Source of the DNA: Planctomycetota bacterium | GTDB lineage: Bacteria; Planctomycetota; Phycisphaerae; Tepidisphaerales; Tepidisphaeraceae | Direction: 5' to 3' | DNA length: 64,000 nucleotides | NCBI GenBank assembly: GCA_039182125.1 | Contig: JBCDCH010000002.1 | Span: 1-64,000 of the forward strand | Shown here: positions 53,601 to 63,637 of the stretch, piece after piece | Layout of the letters: every line of letters begins with the position of its first letter | Numbering within the stretch: the first letter of the stretch is position 1 | Made by a program: the position numbers and the translations under genes | The notes under the pieces: generated by a model | Databases searched by the model: none | Told to the model about the DNA's origin: nothing | The model's input: only the letters and a program-made list of their open reading frames with translations

Positions 53601-53630
53601 AGCCACCGAACGGCCAAGAGCTTCGCCGCC

Positions 53631-55253
53631 TCACTCAACCAGCGTGGGCTCGGCCATCATCGCTTCGATCATCGGACGACCCAGCCGGATGAACTCCGCC
53701 AGCACCTCGGCTTGACGCGCCTCGTCCTCGCCGGCGTAAAACAGCAACTGCATCTGCCCGGCGCCGTAATGCAGTCGGCTGCGGTCTTTCACGGCGTCTT
53801 CGAGCTCGTTCATGTCCCGCAACGTCCGGTCGCCGCCGGGGACCGTGATGAAGTTCAGAATCGTCACGGGCGGATGATCTTCCCGGCTCCCCGGCGGATG
53901 AAACCGGTATCGCACGCCGTCGATCGTCATGTCATCGACTTCCCACACGACCGGCTCCTGCGACAGCATCGTCCAAGCCTGATTGGGATAGCAGACCGGT
54001 GGGAAGTGCCCGAGCAGGTCGCGATTGTCCTGGACATGCACCATCAGCAGCCCGACGGCCGCCGTGCCCGACAGGTTGGAGTAACGCCGACTGACCAACG
54101 CCGTGGGCTTGAGCAACTCGGTCGCCTGCGTCGGCACCGGCATGGTTTGTCCGAACCACGACCCGGTCTGGAACGGCAACGCCTCCGCCGCTTCGGCGAT
54201 CCCTGCCTGGTACGCGGTCGCATCACCCGGCTCGATCTGCCAGTAAACCCGCTCGGCGATCAGCGCGAGTAGCACGACCGAACTCGCCGCCACCGCGACA
54301 ACCGAGGGCCGACCCACCGTCCCCAGCGCGGCCGTTGCAAACGCCCGTGCCTTGGGCAACATCACCGGTAATCCGAGCCATTCCAGCGACCAGACAAAAC
54401 CGGTCAGTACCAGGTAGCCGACGAGCAACATCACCCAGCCGGCCATGTCGTGAAACAGGTCGGCGCTCTCGGGTTCCATGTACCCGTACGCCCAGACCGT
54501 CGGCACGAGCCGAAGGATGTTGCACGCCACCGCGAACACCGGCGACAACGCCAACACGGCCAACCGCACCCACGTTCGCATCGGTGTCGCGAAGGCGAAT
54601 GCCACCGACACCAACACCAACGCATGGCTCATGCGGAGCCCGTTGCATGCCTCCGCGACTGTGACCGGCGTCCCGTTGATCGTGAGCAGATTGCCCTGCC
54701 GCTCGACACCCGTGCCGATGACGTCGAGGATCAGTTGCGTAACCACGGCGGCCGACTGTTGCATCGGGAGCGTGATGTTTTGGCGTGCGATCGCGGGGAG
54801 CGGCACGAGAAAGATCATTACCATGATGGCCGGCGCGAAGCGCTTGAGCACGTCCGTGCCCAGGCCGGTGACGATGGTTCCGACCAGCACGACGACGGCC
54901 GAAAGCTGCCAAAGGCTGAGCATGAGGAACGCATCGCCGATCGTGTAACACAGCCAACCGAGCGCGGTGATCGCCACGCCGACCCACTGGCCACGCACGA
55001 CCGCCGTCGCGGCGCGTTTGCGGCGCAGAAACGCAAGCCAAATCACGATGATCGGTACGAGCAGGATGTGGCTCGCTTCTTCATCCTGCGTGCCCCGCCA
55101 CGCCAAGTCGGACCAGACGTCGAACGTCGCGATGATCCCGACCCCGGCAAGCAACGCCGTAAGTGCGTACTGCCGGGCCGACCACCCGCCGCTGCCGGCT
55201 GTCGGTGAAGGTGATGCGTCCGTTTGGCTAACAGAGACGGTGGTCATGATCAT
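53631..55253 (-). CDS. Exosortase fused to an EpsI domain
   Basis: A 540-residue protein. An N-terminal exosortase (about residues 28-310) has eight or more membrane helices and the catalytic triad residues Cys203 in VAEACNGLRMS, Arg248 in CNILRLVP and His268 in LFHDMAGW. A C-terminal EpsI-type extracytoplasmic domain (about 330-540) follows, with HFPPVCYPNQAW. Exosortases cleave C-terminal PEP-CTERM-like sorting signals and attach proteins to the surface. In exopolysaccharide loci they may act on EPS-linked proteins. The start is uncertain: ATG 55253 was chosen, with TTG 55259 and ATG 55247 possible. It is the last gene of the polysaccharide operon. Confidence 0.9.
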   Translation of the reverse strand: MIMTTVSVSQTDASPSPTAGSGGWSARQYALTALLAGVGIIATFDVWSDLAWRGTQDEEASHILLVPIIVIWLAFLRRKRAATAVVRGQWVGVAITALGWLCYTIGDAFLMLSLWQLSAVVVLVGTIVTGLGTDVLKRFAPAIMVMIFLVPLPAIARQNITLPMQQSAAVVTQLILDVIGTGVERQGNLLTINGTPVTVAEACNGLRMSHALVLVSVAFAFATPMRTWVRLAVLALSPVFAVACNILRLVPTVWAYGYMEPESADLFHDMAGWVMLLVGYLVLTGFVWSLEWLGLPVMLPKARAFATAALGTVGRPSVVAVAASSVVLLALIAERVYWQIEPGDATAYQAGIAEAAEALPFQTGSWFGQTMPVPTQATELLKPTALVSRRYSNLSGTAAVGLLMVHVQDNRDLLGHFPPVCYPNQAWTMLSQEPVVWEVDDMTIDGVRYRFHPPGSREDHPPVTILNFITVPGGDRTLRDMNELEDAVKDRSRLHYGAGQMQLLFYAGEDEARQAEVLAEFIRLGRPMIEAMMAEPTLVE

Positions 55254-55311
55254 CAACAAAGGCCACGGGCGTGTCCACGGCGGCTCCGGCGTGAGACCGG
55301 CGTCCGACCCG

Positions 55312-56484
55312 TCAACGCCTCGCCCGCCTAGACAATACCTCGTCGATTAACGTCAGGCAGGTTTGGCTAGTCTGAGAAATGTGGAAGGTCGACAGCGCCC
55401 GGTCCCGGCCCGCCGCCGCCATCCGATGTCGGAGGTCGTCGTCACGCAACAGTCGGACGATCTGGCGTGCCATCGACTCGGCCATTCGGTCTTCGTCTCC
55501 CATCGCGATGAGTACGCCGGTCTGCCCGTCGACGACCGTTTCCCGGACACCGCCGCCATCGGTCGCGATCACGGCCCGCCGCGCGGCCATCGCTTCGACC
55601 ACGACCTGCCCAAACGGTTCAGGCGTTACAGACGCGTGGACCACCAGGTTCAACTCGGCAAGTGCCGACCAGATGTCGTCCCGAAACCCACTGAACTCCA
55701 CCGCCCCGGACAAGTCCGGCCGCTCCGCCCGATCGCGCAGGCGGCGTTCGTAATCATCCTCGCCAAACAACGCCGAACCGATCAAACGAAACCGCGCGTC
55801 TGGAATGTCCGCGCGAACTCGGGCTGCCGCTTCGAGGAACACGTGCTGACCTTTCCACGGCGCCAACCGCCCGACCAGCCCGATCACCGGCGGACCGTCC
55901 GGCTCGTCCGCCACCTCGGCCGGCGGCACCACGCCCGAGTAGATCACCTGCGTCGGCTTCTCCCGCGGCAAGTGCAGCGTTGCGAGCGTGTGTTCGGAGT
56001 TGGCCGCGACACCCGCCGGCACCCACGCGGCCAACTTCCTGAACACCGGCACCACTTTCGCCGGCAGGTAGTCGGGCTCCACCCGGTCACGCACATGCCA
56101 GATGCAAGGCACGCCCGCGAGCCGCGCCGCCACACCGCCGAGCACGTCGGCCTTGAGCGAGTTACAGTACACCAGCTCGGCACCGCTTTGCCGGATGTGG
56201 CGTTTGAGTCGGCCAACGAACTTCATCGCGGCGGGCAGTTTGCCGATCGACCGGATGCCGGTGGCGTCCTTACTCGCGGCACGGATCTGCTCTCCGAGCG
56301 GCATCAGCGTCGTCGGGATGCCGACCGAACCGAGCCGATCGACCAGCGGCCCATCCTCGAACACGACAACCTCGGGCTTAAAGCGGTCGTCATCCGCTTG
56401 GTGTAGATGGGTGAGAAGGTTTGCGAGCGCGATCTCGCCGCCGCCGAGCTTGGCGGTGTGACTCACCACGAGCAGCCGCGTCAT
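55312..56484 (-). CDS. Glycosyltransferase, GT4 family
   Basis: A 390-residue GT-B enzyme. The N-terminus has LLVVSHTAKLGGGEIALANLL. The C-terminal domain includes IGLVGRLAPWKGQHVFLEAA and the acid motif TPEPFGQVVVEAMAARRAVI, with both glutamates. It ends with a basic tail (SRRARR). It overlaps the FkbM gene upstream as ATGA. It probably adds a sugar in the EPS repeat unit. The donor is unknown. Confidence 0.88.
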   Translation of the reverse strand: MTRLLVVSHTAKLGGGEIALANLLTHLHQADDDRFKPEVVVFEDGPLVDRLGSVGIPTTLMPLGEQIRAASKDATGIRSIGKLPAAMKFVGRLKRHIRQSGAELVYCNSLKADVLGGVAARLAGVPCIWHVRDRVEPDYLPAKVVPVFRKLAAWVPAGVAANSEHTLATLHLPREKPTQVIYSGVVPPAEVADEPDGPPVIGLVGRLAPWKGQHVFLEAAARVRADIPDARFRLIGSALFGEDDYERRLRDRAERPDLSGAVEFSGFRDDIWSALAELNLVVHASVTPEPFGQVVVEAMAARRAVIATDGGGVRETVVDGQTGVLIAMGDEDRMAESMARQIVRLLRDDDLRHRMAAAGRDRALSTFHISQTSQTCLTLIDEVLSRRARR

Positions 56485-57290
56485 GAACCCGCCGCCCCGA
56501 CTGGCGTGGCGACCCAGTCCACCTGATCCTTGGCCGGGTCGGAGTCGGCGCGAACCTCATAGCCGTGGTCACGCAGCATTTGCTGGACTTCACCGGTCTT
56601 GATGCCCAAGGCGGCGGCGCGTGGCTTGTGCTCCTCGAACCGAATCTCGCCAATCCGTTTTTCACGCAACAGCGTCTGCGCACCTTCCAGGACCCACGCA
56701 TCGGCACCTTCGGTGTCGATTTTCAGCAGGTCGATATGCTGCTCGCCACCCACGGCGGTGTCGAGCGGGACCACGTCGACACGGACGGTTTGTTCCGACT
56801 TCTCCGCGGCGAAACCGCCCCAGCCGGTTTGCTCGTCCGGGCCGAGGTCGAACTCGAGAAAGCCGTCTTCCCGACCGGCGGCAAGCCCACGGACATCGAC
56901 GCGATCCCCCAGACCGTTCCGCTCGACGTTTTCACGCAGTAACGGCAAGTTGCGCGGCGAGGCCTCGAACGCGATGACACGCCCGCCCCGCGCGGCCCAC
57001 AGCAAGGTGAAGTAGCCAACGTTCGCCCCGACATCGACCAACAGCCCACCACCGCTTCCTCCCTCGGCCACACGCTGCGACAACGGCCACTCGTAGTAAC
57101 CGGTCATCGCGATGCACCCATGCAGCACATCGGTCGGCACCAACTTCATCCGCACGTCCGGCGCGAAGTGCAACGGCGCGCCGTCGAACAACCCGGCGTA
57201 GGTCGGGGGCACCGGGTTGTACATCCGATAGAACGCCGACGCCCGCAGCTTCGGGGGGATCAGCGACATGAGAACGGGACGTCGGGTCAC
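56481..57290 (-). CDS. FkbM family methyltransferase
   Basis: A 269-residue protein with an S-adenosylmethionine-dependent methyltransferase fold of the FkbM family. The glycine motif is LLVDVGANVGYFTLLWAAR, followed by VIAFEASPRNLPLL and HIDLLKIDTEGADAWVLEG. FkbM members O-methylate sugars, lipids or other small molecules. In this operon a sugar of the EPS is the likely acceptor. The start is GTG, with AAGGAA eight bases upstream. The stop overlaps the next gene by four bases. Confidence 0.88.
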   Translation of the reverse strand: MTRRPVLMSLIPPKLRASAFYRMYNPVPPTYAGLFDGAPLHFAPDVRMKLVPTDVLHGCIAMTGYYEWPLSQRVAEGGSGGGLLVDVGANVGYFTLLWAARGGRVIAFEASPRNLPLLRENVERNGLGDRVDVRGLAAGREDGFLEFDLGPDEQTGWGGFAAEKSEQTVRVDVVPLDTAVGGEQHIDLLKIDTEGADAWVLEGAQTLLREKRIGEIRFEEHKPRAAALGIKTGEVQQMLRDHGYEVRADSDPAKDQVDWVATPVGAAGS

Positions 57291-57338
57291 AAGTGGGTTT
57301 CCTTCCGGGCGGGACTGGGGAGGCGGTCGGCGTGGGAG

Positions 57339-58049
57339 CTATCGGGGAGCGGGTATGGTCGGGTCGGCGTCGCGTGGCACCGGCGGCCAACACTCGCGTG
57401 GCTCGGGGATAAGCCCGAGCAATCGGCCCAGGCGGCGCGACTTGCGACCGATGACGCTGCTCAGCCGGGCGTTGGATTTCGACGTGTTGAGTGAGGGGAA
57501 TGGCGCATCGGGGACGGGGCACTCGAGAAACGAACACAACCTGCCCCAGCCCGCGTCACGGGACAAGTCGATCTCCAAAAGATCACCGTCGCGTCCGGCG
57601 AAATGCGCCCGAACCTTGCGGGTGTGACGCTCGTAACGGGCCAGGTACTTCTCGCGGCGTTCCTCGTTGTCGGCAGGTCCAAAGATCCAGTCGCGCATCG
57701 GCGTCCGGTACTTCGGGCCGAAGTATCGCTCCACGCTCCCGATCCAACTCCGCAGGTCGCGCGTGCTGAGGATGAACTTGCTGCCCGGATAAGCGGCGTC
57801 GAGTTCGGTAAACAGCACCGGCCAGGGATTGTCCTGCACCGCGTCGTAGTGCTCGAGAACTTCCTGAGCCCGAGGCCAAGCATGCTCGGCAATCCGAGGA
57901 TCATGGATCCCGAACGGCCCAGCAACGCGATAACCGAGCACCTCGAGTGCGGCACCCAGCGACGTCGTGCCGGTCTTCATGAAGCCGATGCAGAACACCT
58001 TCGGACGGTCGGCACTGCCATTTTGCGGATTGCTCGCTGCTGAACTCAT
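57339..58049 (-). CDS. Sulfotransferase family protein
   Basis: A 236-residue protein of the PAPS-dependent sulfotransferase family. The 5'-phosphosulfate-binding loop is GFMKTGTTSLG near residues 22-32. The 3'-phosphate-binding part follows in FILSTRDLRSWIGSVERYF. In an EPS operon it is likely to sulfate a polysaccharide sugar, which suits a marine planctomycete. The ATG follows the upstream stop by one base (TGACATG). A 48-base gap separates it from the FkbM gene. Confidence 0.87.
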   Translation of the reverse strand: MSSAASNPQNGSADRPKVFCIGFMKTGTTSLGAALEVLGYRVAGPFGIHDPRIAEHAWPRAQEVLEHYDAVQDNPWPVLFTELDAAYPGSKFILSTRDLRSWIGSVERYFGPKYRTPMRDWIFGPADNEERREKYLARYERHTRKVRAHFAGRDGDLLEIDLSRDAGWGRLCSFLECPVPDAPFPSLNTSKSNARLSSVIGRKSRRLGRLLGLIPEPRECWPPVPRDADPTIPAPR

Positions 58050-58050
58050 G

Positions 58051-59220
58051 TCACTTACTCAGATCGACTGCTTGACGATAAACCCCAGCGACTTGCCCGG
58101 CGATGCGGTCCCACGCAAACCGATCGACCGCATACGCCCGGCACTGCTCGGCCGTCGGCATCTGCATCTCACCGGACAGCGCGGCGGCAAGGGTATGCGC
58201 GATCACGTCACTCGACGTTCCGGGCATCACGAGATCGGCTCGCCAGTCCTGCACCACCTCGGGCAGGCCGCCGACCGGCGTGACCAAGGCCGGCGTCCCG
58301 GCGGCAAGCGATTCGGCCACGATCAGTCCGAACCCCTCCAGCGCTTGCGTCGGCACCACGCTCAAATCCGCCGCCCGGTACGCCAACGGCAACTGCTCGT
58401 CGGGCATGTACCCGAGAAGTTCGACGTGATCGGCGAGCCCCGCCTCGCGCACACGACGCTCCAACGCGTCGGCGAGCCGGCCCTTGCCGATGATCTGGAC
58501 CAACACGTCCGGGTGCCGCTCGCGCAAGGTCGCCGTTGCATCCATGAGAGATTCCAGACCCATGCGGGCGACAAGGCGCCGTACGCAGACGACGATCGGC
58601 CGATCGGACGGCCAGCCGAGTTGGGCCCGGGCATCGGCCCGTGGCATGGACGCGTCGAACCGCTCGATGTCGACGCCGCCGGGAATGATCGTAATGCGTG
58701 CGCGATCGACGCCATAGTCCTTGGCCAGGATGTCCGCAAAGGCGTTGGAGAGTGTGATGAAACGGTCGCCGGTGCGGTAGACCGCGCGTTCGACGCGGTG
58801 CTTGATGTGCGTGGCGATCCGACCGAGTCCCTCACGTGAACTCTCCGCCGCCCACGGGCCATGAAAGTGCACGACATGCGGCCGATCGCGAAGCAGATCC
58901 CGGCAGCCGCGGGCGTACAAGGCGAAGTGCGTCACGGCGAGATCGGCGTCCGGCAGACTCGCCCGCACCGCGCCGCGCATCCGGAGCAAGCGCCGAAACA
59001 CCGGCTCGTCCGGGCCCGCGACCGACGCCACTTCCTCGCGCGCCTCAATCTCCTCCGACTCACCCGCAACCAGCAGCAGCTTCTGGTCGATACTCGCCGA
59101 GCCGAGGCTCCCGTGCAAACCGTGGACGTACCGGTTGAGCCCGCCGGGCTGTTTGGGAAACCAGCCCACGCCCAGGGTCATCGCCCGGAGCGTTCGTTGC
59201 CGTGGAGCTTGCGAGGTCAT
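58051..59220 (-). CDS. Glycosyltransferase, GT4 family
   Basis: A 389-residue GT-B enzyme. The N-terminal domain has LGVGWFPKQPGGLNRYVHGL. The C-terminal domain includes VVCVRRLVARMGLESLMDA and EGFGLIVAESLAAGTPALV with both glutamates. It ends with VAGVYRQAVDLSK. The ATG at 59220 overlaps the stop of the upstream gene as ATGA and fixes the start. It belongs to the EPS operon, and the acceptor is unknown. Confidence 0.88.
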   Translation of the reverse strand: MTSQAPRQRTLRAMTLGVGWFPKQPGGLNRYVHGLHGSLGSASIDQKLLLVAGESEEIEAREEVASVAGPDEPVFRRLLRMRGAVRASLPDADLAVTHFALYARGCRDLLRDRPHVVHFHGPWAAESSREGLGRIATHIKHRVERAVYRTGDRFITLSNAFADILAKDYGVDRARITIIPGGVDIERFDASMPRADARAQLGWPSDRPIVVCVRRLVARMGLESLMDATATLRERHPDVLVQIIGKGRLADALERRVREAGLADHVELLGYMPDEQLPLAYRAADLSVVPTQALEGFGLIVAESLAAGTPALVTPVGGLPEVVQDWRADLVMPGTSSDVIAHTLAAALSGEMQMPTAEQCRAYAVDRFAWDRIAGQVAGVYRQAVDLSK

Positions 59221-60413
59221 GGGTAATCCGGTGCGGCGTCGAAAGCCCTGTCGATCACGTCGGCGTAAGCGTCGGCCGTTCGTGACCATGTCAGTTCCGA
59301 CACTGAGAACGGTGCGGCGTGTCGTAGTTGATTGACGAGCCCGGGTGATTCGGCCAGCCGCCGGAGCGTAGCGGCAAGGCCATCGACATCATTGGTTCCG
59401 GAAAGAACGTAGCCGTTCTCCCCGTCGCGGACCAGCGTGCTGGCACCGACCTGCGGCACCGTGATCACCGCCGCCCCGCTGGCGAGCGCTTCCGGCACGA
59501 CCAGCCCCCACGGCTCGTAGTGTGACGGATACACCACGACATCCACCTGCGCAAACCACTTGGCCACGTCCGGGCGATGGCCAAGGAACGCCACCTTGTC
59601 CGCCAACCCCAGCGAGTTCACGAGGCCCGGGTACCTGCTGCCCGCCTCACCGCCCAGCACGAAAGCGTGAACGCCGTCGACCCTCCCCAGCGCGGCGAGA
59701 AGCAGGTCGAGGTTTTTCCGGTTGGTCTGCAAATCGCCGCAAAAGCCAAGCACCAGCTTGTCACGCGCCGCTTCCCACTCGTGCCCTTGGCGTGGTGAAC
59801 CCTGGTCGGGCGTCCATGGCGTAAACGTGTCGAGATCCACGCCGGACTCGATGACACAAACACGCTGCGGGGCCACGCCGCAATGGTCGATGACGTCGTT
59901 CGCCACCTGCGGGGACACGGCGATGACCCTGCCCGCTTGCCGGTAAGCCCGACGCTCCCAAAGCGCGTTCCAGCGTGTCACGAAACCCTGGTACATGCCG
60001 CGAGCGCCGCCGCCGTGTCGCGGGTGGGCCGGGTTGGCCTTCCACGAGCCGTGGACGAAGTGCGAGGCGTTCACGTCGACCGGCCCGGTCAGCATCGCAC
60101 CGTTCGCGACAATGACGCATCGTGCCCCGGCCGACTTGGCCGATGCCCGCGCTCGCCGCACCGCCCGGCCGGCCCGACCGGCGAACGACAGGTGCCGCAA
60201 CGGCGTGGTCGGCAACGAACGCGGCAGCGTCTCCACGAACGCCACGCCCTCCGTCGCCGCAAGCTCCGCAGGCACGTCCGCCCCGATGAGCGTCAGTCGG
60301 TCGTACCGACCCGCCAAGCGGCTGACCACTTCCAGGTTCACCCGGCCCTGCCCGTCGGTCCGGCGGAACGTGTGGTTCACCCAGATCAGATGTCGCCGGG
60401 CCGAACCGTTCAC
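59217..60413 (-). CDS. Glycosyltransferase, GT4 family
   Basis: A 398-residue GT-B enzyme. The N-terminus has LIWVNHTFRRTDGQGRVNLE. The C-terminal domain has LGFCGDLQTNRKNLDLLLAA and the acid motif HYEPWGLVVPEALASGAAVI with both glutamates. The N-terminal part after residue 20 is divergent from other family members in this cluster, so it probably uses a different acceptor. Its start overlaps the stop of the gene upstream, and the stop overlaps the next start by four bases. Confidence 0.87.
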   Translation of the reverse strand: MNGSARRHLIWVNHTFRRTDGQGRVNLEVVSRLAGRYDRLTLIGADVPAELAATEGVAFVETLPRSLPTTPLRHLSFAGRAGRAVRRARASAKSAGARCVIVANGAMLTGPVDVNASHFVHGSWKANPAHPRHGGGARGMYQGFVTRWNALWERRAYRQAGRVIAVSPQVANDVIDHCGVAPQRVCVIESGVDLDTFTPWTPDQGSPRQGHEWEAARDKLVLGFCGDLQTNRKNLDLLLAALGRVDGVHAFVLGGEAGSRYPGLVNSLGLADKVAFLGHRPDVAKWFAQVDVVVYPSHYEPWGLVVPEALASGAAVITVPQVGASTLVRDGENGYVLSGTNDVDGLAATLRRLAESPGLVNQLRHAAPFSVSELTWSRTADAYADVIDRAFDAAPDYP

Positions 60414-61684
60414 CGCTTCCCTCCCTGAGCCGCGACGGTGCGGAGCATCCGTTCGAGTTGATCCACGACGCGACGGACGTCGAAATGCTCTTCGGCCGTG
60501 CGACGGGTGGACTCCGGATCGAGCAGTCGGCCGGCTTTCTTTCTCGCCGCCAGGTCGTGCAGCACCGCGGCAAACGTCTCAGGCAAATCGTCGGTCAGGC
60601 GGACGGACTGATCGCACATGAAATCGCCCGTCCCGTTGGTCTTGCCGACGACCACGGGCGTACCACACGCCATGGCCTCGGCGACGCTCGAGCCGAAATC
60701 CTCGTCGTCGCTCGGCTGAACCAGCACGTCGCACTGCCGCAACAACCCGACGACCTCCGGCCGCGGCACCCGTGGGTGATGCGACAAGTACTCGGGCATC
60801 GGGAACTCGTCGAGCAGCTTCCGCAGCCCCTTGGCGAAGCCGAAGTTGCCGACGATGTCGATGTGCAGCCGGCACCCTTGCTCGATCGCCAACTTGGCCG
60901 CGTCGAGGAGCAGATCGAGCCGTTTGCGTGGGACGATGCGACCGAGCCATAACAGCCGCAGCGGCTCGTCCGACGGCTCCGCGTCCGACTGCGGCCGGGG
61001 TGAAAAATCGCTCAGGTCGATCGGGTACGCCAACGCCGCGGTCTTTCCCGGGTCGACGCCGTAGTGGCGTGTGAGCAGTTCGCGCGATGTCGAGCTCCCG
61101 ACGATCACCCGGTCACTGCTGGCGTAGTCCGGCAAGCCGAGCGTCAGCCGATACCGGCCGTAAGCCTTCATCCCGGCCAGGCGGATGCGCCCCTCGGTCC
61201 GGCGGAGAAGTGTCCCGCGCTCCGTCAACGACCGCACGTCCGAGCCGGGCGCGCCCTGCACCCAACTCACCGCCGGCAAGCCCGGCACGCGACCGAACGC
61301 CGGCACGCCGGAGAAGAACGCCACATCAAACGGATCGGCCTCGTGCAGCGTCTGAATCGCCCCCATCACCCGGCGACCGAACTTGCGATGGTTCACCCAC
61401 GCGGCGGCCAAACCGGTCACGGGCCCGAACCTGGTCGCGAGCTTGTGAACCCGGTCCGTCGCGGCATCGCCGACGTCCTGGTAACTGAGATTTGGAAAGC
61501 GTTCGAGGAGCGACCGGGGATGCACGAACGACTTCTTGGAAACGAACGTGACGTCGTGGCCGCGTTCGAGCAGCTCTTGCAGCAGCATGAAGCCGGCCGT
61601 GGCGATGCTGCCGGCACTCGGCTCGACGTAGCCGTTGCACACGATCCGCAGCGGGCGTTCGGACTCCGTGCCTGGCGGGTTCAC
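60410..61684 (-). CDS. Glycosyltransferase, GT4 family
   Basis: A 424-residue GT-B enzyme. The N-terminal domain has [18 protein letters not shown] and [19 protein letters not shown]. The C-terminal domain has [20 protein letters not shown] and the acid motif [20 protein letters not shown] with both glutamates. The start is GTG, overlapping the upstream acetyltransferase stop as GTGA. It belongs to the EPS operon, and no signal or membrane segment is seen. Confidence 0.88.
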   Translation of the reverse strand: MNPPGTESERPLRIVCNGYVEPSAGSIATAGFMLLQELLERGHDVTFVSKKSFVHPRSLLERFPNLSYQDVGDAATDRVHKLATRFGPVTGLAAAWVNHRKFGRRVMGAIQTLHEADPFDVAFFSGVPAFGRVPGLPAVSWVQGAPGSDVRSLTERGTLLRRTEGRIRLAGMKAYGRYRLTLGLPDYASSDRVIVGSSTSRELLTRHYGVDPGKTAALAYPIDLSDFSPRPQSDAEPSDEPLRLLWLGRIVPRKRLDLLLDAAKLAIEQGCRLHIDIVGNFGFAKGLRKLLDEFPMPEYLSHHPRVPRPEVVGLLRQCDVLVQPSDDEDFGSSVAEAMACGTPVVVGKTNGTGDFMCDQSVRLTDDLPETFAAVLHDLAARKKAGRLLDPESTRRTAEEHFDVRRVVDQLERMLRTVAAQGGKR

Positions 61685-62136
61685 TCGACCTCCCTGGGCC
61701 GAGTCCGTGCCGGTACGCCGGTCGCGACGTGCTTGGCAGGCACGTCACGCGTCACCACCGCGCCCGCGCCGATGACCGCGTCATCGCCAATGGTCAGCCC
61801 GGTGTCCTTGCGCGGGATGATCTTGCATCCCGTACCGAGCATGACCCGGTCGCCGATCCTCACACGATGCGGCGACCCGAGCCAGGATTCCCCGGCGATG
61901 GTGACCTGGTGGTAGATGATCACGTCGTCACCGATGTCGCAGTTGGGGTGGATGACGGTCCCGATGCCGTAGTGGCGCAGCTTCGGGCGTTCGCCGACGC
62001 TCGCTTCGGCAGGGAGGAGGCAATGATGCAGCTTGAAGTTGAGCGCTTTGTACAGCGCCGCCCGGCGGCGGTGTCCCTTCTGATAGGCCCTTCGCGAACG
62101 CTCCCAGAGCCATTCGGGCGTTGGTTTGAGTCGCAT
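61681..62136 (-). CDS. Hexapeptide-repeat acetyltransferase
   Basis: A 151-residue protein of the left-handed beta-helix acyltransferase family, related to serine acetyltransferase and to sugar O-acetyltransferases. Hexapeptide repeats run from [20 protein letters not shown] through [18 protein letters not shown] and [20 protein letters not shown]. The conserved His is in YHQVTIAG. In this operon a sugar O-acetylation is more likely than serine synthesis. It starts one base after the upstream stop and overlaps the next gene by four bases. Confidence 0.87.
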   Translation of the reverse strand: MRLKPTPEWLWERSRRAYQKGHRRRAALYKALNFKLHHCLLPAEASVGERPKLRHYGIGTVIHPNCDIGDDVIIYHQVTIAGESWLGSPHRVRIGDRVMLGTGCKIIPRKDTGLTIGDDAVIGAGAVVTRDVPAKHVATGVPARTRPREVE

Positions 62137-62137
62137 G

Positions 62138-63637
62138 TCAGGGTCGCCGTCGGAGGGTTGAAGGTCGTGCCGGCACGGGCATCGGGGAAAGTCGCGGCGT
62201 GAGCCGTTGCCGGGGAAGCTCGACCGGCCGTCGTTGCGGCATGGTTTGCTTGCGATAGACCATCCCCGCCAGCGTTCCGAGCATCAGCCAGACGAGAAGC
62301 GCCATCTCGGTCCGCAGGAAGTTCGACGCCGCCAGTTGTGCGAGGTGGCCCACGACGAACGCGGCCATCATCATTTTCAGATTCAGGTCCGGATCGCCGC
62401 GCACCCAATCCTGTCGCAACCCGGCCCAGATGTACTTGCCGATTTTGTAGAACCCGAGGATCAACAACGCCGCACCGGGCAGGCCCAACGCGAAGCCGAT
62501 TTGCAGGTAGCCGTTGTCGAACGCGATCAACGACTGCCGGCCCGCAAGTCGCCCGGCGAGCCCGGACGCGCCCATGCCGAACCCGTACGGCCGACTGATG
62601 ATCATGCCGATGGCACGCTGGCTGAACTCGACCCGACCGTTGAAGCTGCCGTCCTCGGCCAGGTTCGTCAGCGAGTCGAGCCGATCGACCACCGCCGCCC
62701 CGCCGGGGATCACCGGCAGCGCCACGAACCCCGCGATCACCACGAGCGTCGTCACGATGACCAGGCGAATCTTCTCGCTGAACCGGGTCACCGCCATGTA
62801 GATCAGCGACGCCATCATCAGTGTGAGCCACACCGAGCGGACTCGGCCCATCAGAATCCCGCTCATCAGAAACGCAGTGATCGCGAGCCACAGCGCGTTG
62901 CCGCCGGGACGGACTCGCTTGTCGACGAGCATGAGCAACAGCGCGAGGCCGGCGAACTGCTGCACACGCCCCGGCCCCGAGAAGGTCGAGTAGAACCTTG
63001 ACCGCCGTGGCTCGGGCGCGCCCATCGACGCCATGTCGCTCTCGATGACCCAAAACGCTTCCCAAGGCGGCAGCACGAGCCACTGGTACCAGCCGTATGC
63101 GACGCAGATGATCGCGATCACGACCATGCCTCGGAACCAACTGACGATCGTCGAGATGTCCGGCCGGAGCCAGACCAGGAACAGGAACAACCCCAGCGGC
63201 GCCGACCAGGTGAGCGCTTCGAAGATCGCCCCGATGCCGTTGGTGATACCCACCCCGAGCGCCAGCCCCACGGCCCCCGCAATCAGGCAGGTGCCGATGC
63301 GCAACTGCCGCGGGATCGACTTCCACTGCCCGAAAACGAATAGCAGAAGAATCAGGCAGAACAGCTCCGGCACGATGCTGGTCAGCGGCGTCTGCGAAAA
63401 CTCCCCGACGTTCCAATCGGTGATCCTGCGGACCCAGCGGTTGAAGGCGACCAACGCGAGGAGATACAGCGGGGCCTGCGTCGGCCGCGTCGCCAGGATG
63501 GAGATCCCGACGAGCAGCATGACGGCCGCAGAGAGCGAGTTCATCGCCCCGCCAAGACCCGCGATAATCCAGCCTAGAGAACCCATGATCGTGGCCAGTC
63601 CACAAAGCGCAACTACGGTGACTTGCTGGGATCGCAT
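62138..63637 (-). CDS. O-antigen ligase/polymerase-like membrane protein
   Basis: A 499-residue integral membrane protein with about eleven hydrophobic helices and a large extracytoplasmic loop near residues 300-370 ([19 protein letters not shown] and [14 protein letters not shown]) that matches Wzy/WaaL-type proteins. The C-terminus is basic and Pro-rich. It presumably polymerises or ligates the sulfated/acetylated exopolysaccharide encoded by the operon. The start overlaps the upstream GT gene by 25 bases, indicating cotranscription. Another such protein is found in the first polysaccharide locus at 27481. Confidence 0.86.
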   Translation of the reverse strand: MRSQQVTVVALCGLATIMGSLGWIIAGLGGAMNSLSAAVMLLVGISILATRPTQAPLYLLALVAFNRWVRRITDWNVGEFSQTPLTSIVPELFCLILLLFVFGQWKSIPRQLRIGTCLIAGAVGLALGVGITNGIGAIFEALTWSAPLGLFLFLVWLRPDISTIVSWFRGMVVIAIICVAYGWYQWLVLPPWEAFWVIESDMASMGAPEPRRSRFYSTFSGPGRVQQFAGLALLLMLVDKRVRPGGNALWLAITAFLMSGILMGRVRSVWLTLMMASLIYMAVTRFSEKIRLVIVTTLVVIAGFVALPVIPGGAAVVDRLDSLTNLAEDGSFNGRVEFSQRAIGMIISRPYGFGMGASGLAGRLAGRQSLIAFDNGYLQIGFALGLPGAALLILGFYKIGKYIWAGLRQDWVRGDPDLNLKMMMAAFVVGHLAQLAASNFLRTEMALLVWLMLGTLAGMVYRKQTMPQRRPVELPRQRLTPRLSPMPVPARPSTLRRRP

